Shown here one piece after another: positions 60,621 through 64,000 of a stretch of 64,000 nt of DNA. The DNA lies in contig JAMXIF010001210.1 in the NCBI GenBank assembly GCA_028583685.1, forward strand, positions 9,589,892 to 9,653,891, read 5' to 3'. A program made the position numbers and the translations under genes. The notes under the pieces were generated by a model, which was not told the DNA's origin, did not search any database, and saw only the letters and a list, made by a program, of their open reading frames with translations. Source of the DNA: Petaurus breviceps papuanus (taxonomy: Eukaryota; Chordata; Mammalia; Diprotodontia; Petauridae). How positions within the stretch are numbered: the stretch's first letter is position 1; each line of letters starts with the position of its first letter.

Positions 60621-63600
60621 TTTTATATTAATTGAATTCTAGCCCAATACATATTTCAAATGCTGTTATTATAGTAGCTTTCATTAAGTATGTAGAATGT
60701 TACCATGACACAAAAATATGCAATCATGTTACTGGTTACCTTAGATGGCTTAGTAAATATTCCATCAGCAATGTGAATATGAACACAAGTTCCAGGTGAA
60801 AGATATTTCTCAATATTTCATTGATATACAATCTGCTATTCTATATTTTAACCTCTAAGCTTTCATGAAATGAAGTAAAGCAATTGATGTCCATTCCCAT
60901 CTCACAAAATAGATGCTGATGCTGACCCACAACAGCAATTAGTGAAGGCACAGCCAAACCAAATTTCCCCATTCCAATTCAGTGCTGCCTAAGTATGAGT
61001 GAAGGGACTTAATCCCAAGAAAAATGAATGAATTGTTTTTCTATATATATTCACTCTCTTTTATCTGCCACTGAAAAACAGAGGGCTGGCTGTCATTTCA
61101 TTACTGACAGAGAACTAAAATTGGCTTCATTTGCAGCTTGTTCTGATATAAAATTTTATTTTGTGTCTCATTATAATAAAATAAAAGAAGAGACAGTCTG
61201 GAGACACGATTCATTAGCCTTGGGCCAGTAACTTAAATAAGGGTAAGCCTCTTCATAGACATGGGAATAAATAATCTTACCCAGGTGCGAAGCTAATGTA
61301 CCAATATGGAGAATCAAATGTCTTTTTATCTCCTTCACCAGCCTGAATTGGGAAGCCCTCCACTTTTCCTGTTCTACAAAGGATCTAATCTTGAAAGCAA
61401 GCAAAGAAAAAACAAATAAAAAAATAAAACTGCCTAGGTAAAAACTGATTGGGGGGACCATGAATTTAATAGGCTTTTTTTTTTCCAAGTTTAAGTGAAA
61501 TGCTCGTTTTAAAGCAATACAAAGCATGAAATACAGAAAAACAAACCAAAATATAAGCCTTCAATTGTAAATGAATATTCTTAAGCTGAATTGTGCTTTG
61601 AAGGCAAAACATATAGTGTTGTATTCATATCAGAATGCAAATTTTAGGACTAATGTTTCAAAGTGGAATGCGGTAAACTGGGGTATACTCATCCAAGCAC
61701 ACATTATATTAAGACATATGAAAATGTATTCACCTTTCTGATATACATTTATCTACATGGCGATGTCTTCCTCTTTACCCTTAAATACAATCATATACAC
61801 ACAAGGCACACATACATGTGTTTATTTCCTTCTTCCATAACCACCAATGTTGCTACATATCGATAACATATCTACTTTGATTTCCCCCCAGCAGCTTTCC
61901 TCACTTCATAGTTCAAGGGCAAAATCTTCAAAGCTTACACTCTCACCATTGCATAGCTCGATTTAAACAATAAAATGATAAAAGAACAAGTTACTATGAT
62001 TCTAACTTCAAAAAAAAATCTTTTTCTCAATACATACCAACACAAAATGACATCTTGAATTTTTAGAAGGGAAAAATGTTTTCAAACCAAACAATCAGAC
62101 TTTTACACACTCTGCCATAATCATTTAATAGTTAGACAATGTTGCTCAGCTCCTACAGAGCTCCATCTATAGTGAGCTCTACAGTTTATAAACAATACAA
62201 GCCTCCCCCCTCTTTCTCTCTTTAGTTTCCAATGTAGATTTTGTTGTTGTTGTTTAAAATTCTACCCTGTCATCTTTGAAACTTCATCCACTCACACTTC
62301 TTCAATAATAAATGATAAAAGGAAATGGAATAAATTCCCCTTAATGAGGAAATTTTCACCTGGCATAGAGGAGCTGGGGAAATCTATTAACTGACTTGAG
62401 AAACGCCTGCAGCATTGCAATTACCAAGGGAGTTGGTGTACTTCACACAGGCCTCTCTTCCACTTGACTGGCTTTTATCTGATCCACCAACTCACAAGTA
62501 ATACTAAACAAATTTCCCTCCAGATTGTACCAGCTCTAATGTGAAAATGAGCACTCCACTTGGCCTACAATTATTGGATGGGCTTACAATTTTATTATTA
62601 TATTGGTTTTTTTTTCATTCTCCCCAAAGTCAGAAGTTGAGGGAAACCCAGGCCCTGATGCTTAGTAATGTTGTTAGCTTTAAAAAGGGAACTGAGTAAG
62701 GTATGTGTGTGTATCCCATACAGATATATGTTAATATAGATCTAGATATTCTACCTCACTACCTCCTTACAAGCTTCTTCCAAGAGATTTGCACTAGATT
62801 CACTGATTATTTCTGGCATTTCATGAGCTCTAGAGTAAATGGCAATTACGATGATGAGATCAGTATAAAAGTTGTTTATCTCCTTGTCTTTTCTCTTAAG
62901 GAGACAGATTGTTACTTCTTTCTCCAGAGAAATGCAAAAGACGACTGTCAAAAGCAGCAGTAACATTTAGAAAGGCAGGAGATAGAAAAGTAGCTGATTG
63001 TAGCAAATACCACCCTTTCCGCCATCCCATTTTTTGACAAGACTAAGCTTGTATCTATCTAGCAACAATATAGGTGTAGACGGGACAACATTCAGTCAAT
63101 CATTTTGCTTTATCATGTTTATGACACACATCAAGATATTTAACAAACATTGTAACCGAATTTTTCACTCTCTATTTGGGGATATGGTATCATATAGTTT
63201 ATTTGGGTTAATCAATTTAGCTCTCTCGTAGATCTAAATTTTTAACTGAGCTATGGCAGGTGGGTTCTTTTTTCCTGAATCTATACACATAGAATATTCC
63301 TATTCTATTAATTCTGGAGGGGAAACAATCAGAAAAGTCTCCAGGTCTAAGCCCTAGGACCTATTACCTTTAAAATAGATCAAGTCTATTTCTAAACTCT
63401 GCACTTGGATTCATGGAGATGAAAATATGCTTATAGCTCATTTCTGTATCTTCTCACTCACTTCAGAATGAATGTGCTTTCCACTCTTCTGTAGAGCTTA
63501 TAAGACTGCCAAAGGAGTCTGTGACCCCCCAAAAAAGAACCTTTACCTAATAAATACAATGCTTCCTCTCATTTGCTATTTACAGAATGTGATTTCCTAT

Positions 63601-63639
63601 TAAGGCTAATAGTTAGAGTCTCTCTAATTGAAAGCAGCC

Positions 63640-63880
63640 AATAAACATAATGGATAAATCATGAAGGTCCATATTCAAATTCTGCCTCTAACATATACTG
63701 TATCTGTGATCCTGGATAAGCCTCAGTGTCCCAGGCCATTCTCTAAGACAGATATGCCTTGGTGGAGGGGTTCCCCACCCTAATGAATGTAACCTCATTT
63801 GAGAGTAAGGATTGCTTCATTCTTTGTACTTATAACCCCATGTACATAGAAAGTATTCAATAAATGCTTATTAATTACAT
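63640..63880 (+). mobile_element. MIR-like scrap followed by an L2 3' tail
   Basis: catattcaaattctgcctct and ctgtgatcctggataagcct (MIR-like), then ttgtacttataaccccatg and ttcaataaatgcttattaat (L2 tail). Confidence 0.5.
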
Positions 63881-64000
63881 TTATTTAATCAAAATAATAA
63901 TATCACAAGGTCAGAAATGGGAAAAAAAAAGGTTGGATTGTTTTGCTTTTGTTTTTTTAATTTACATGGTTAATAAAATCCTCAGGTCTTTTCCAATAAA

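Larger units (their letters stand above)
53603..64000 (-). other. CPS1: CPS1 intron 21, partial (at least 10.4 kb)
   Basis: Phase 2 intron running off the window. Exon 21 (expected to contain a peptide like YIDKWFLYKMRDIL) was looked for and not found. Holds three young SINEs, L2 and L1 pieces and a DNA transposon. 56600-57700 and 60650-63640 have no recognised repeat apart from scraps. Confidence 0.75.

Noticed and set aside
61171-61527. 118-codon minus-strand frame
   Set aside because: On the CPS1 strand inside intron 21, but it does not match exon 21 or any CPS1 peptide, and no splice pair or domain supports it.
53656-64000. Search for CPS1 exon 21
   Set aside because: No minus-strand match to the expected YIDKWFLYKMRDIL region with splice borders; the exon probably lies beyond 64000.

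Overview
The window is mammalian, almost certainly marsupial, nuclear DNA. Evidence: about 14 copies of one young tRNA-derived CORE-type SINE (A-box-like 'tggcacagtg', B-box-like 'gagttcaaatcc', MIR-like core 'gggcaagtcacttaa', A-rich tail), several with near-perfect target-site duplications, against a dense background of old L2, CR1/L3, MIR-like, L1, RTE-like and DNA-transposon fossils. I cannot choose the species from sequence alone.

One protein-coding gene is present: the 3' 40% of CPS1, mitochondrial carbamoyl-phosphate synthetase I (ammonia), on the minus strand. Seventeen coding exons were placed between 53602 and 6414. Each has AG/GT borders and frames that join without a break: 1,816 coding bases encoding 604 whole residues plus the stop. 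They align residue for residue, without indels, to human residues 897-1500 as I recall that protein. Counting back from a 38-exon human gene they are exons 22-38. They encode the end of the central oligomerisation region, the whole second (carbamate-phosphorylating) ATP-grasp half and the C-terminal N-acetylglutamate (NAG) domain. The 5' two thirds of the gene lie beyond position 64000. The 3' UTR runs from 6413 to about 5310, with two AATAAA signals.

Layout: 1-5300, intergenic DNA beyond the CPS1 3' end, made of L2, SINE, CR1 and MIR-like fossils; 5310-6512, 3' UTR and last coding exon; 7491-11457, exons 37-35; 11458-22735, an 11.3-kb repeat-filled intron 34 containing an L2, an L1 3' end and a polypurine tract with a 10-N gap; 22736-38055, exons 34-29; 40332-53602, exons 28-22; 53603-64000, part of intron 21, in which I could not find exon 21.

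No new biological system was found. The points worth a second look are: a complete, conserved NAG allosteric site; a Ser in an otherwise Gly position next to a regulatory cysteine; a probable assembly duplication around the N gap; nested and internally deleted SINEs whose histories can be read from their duplications; and repeat-poor intronic stretches that may hold conserved regulatory DNA. Human residue numbers and family names come from memory, not from a search.
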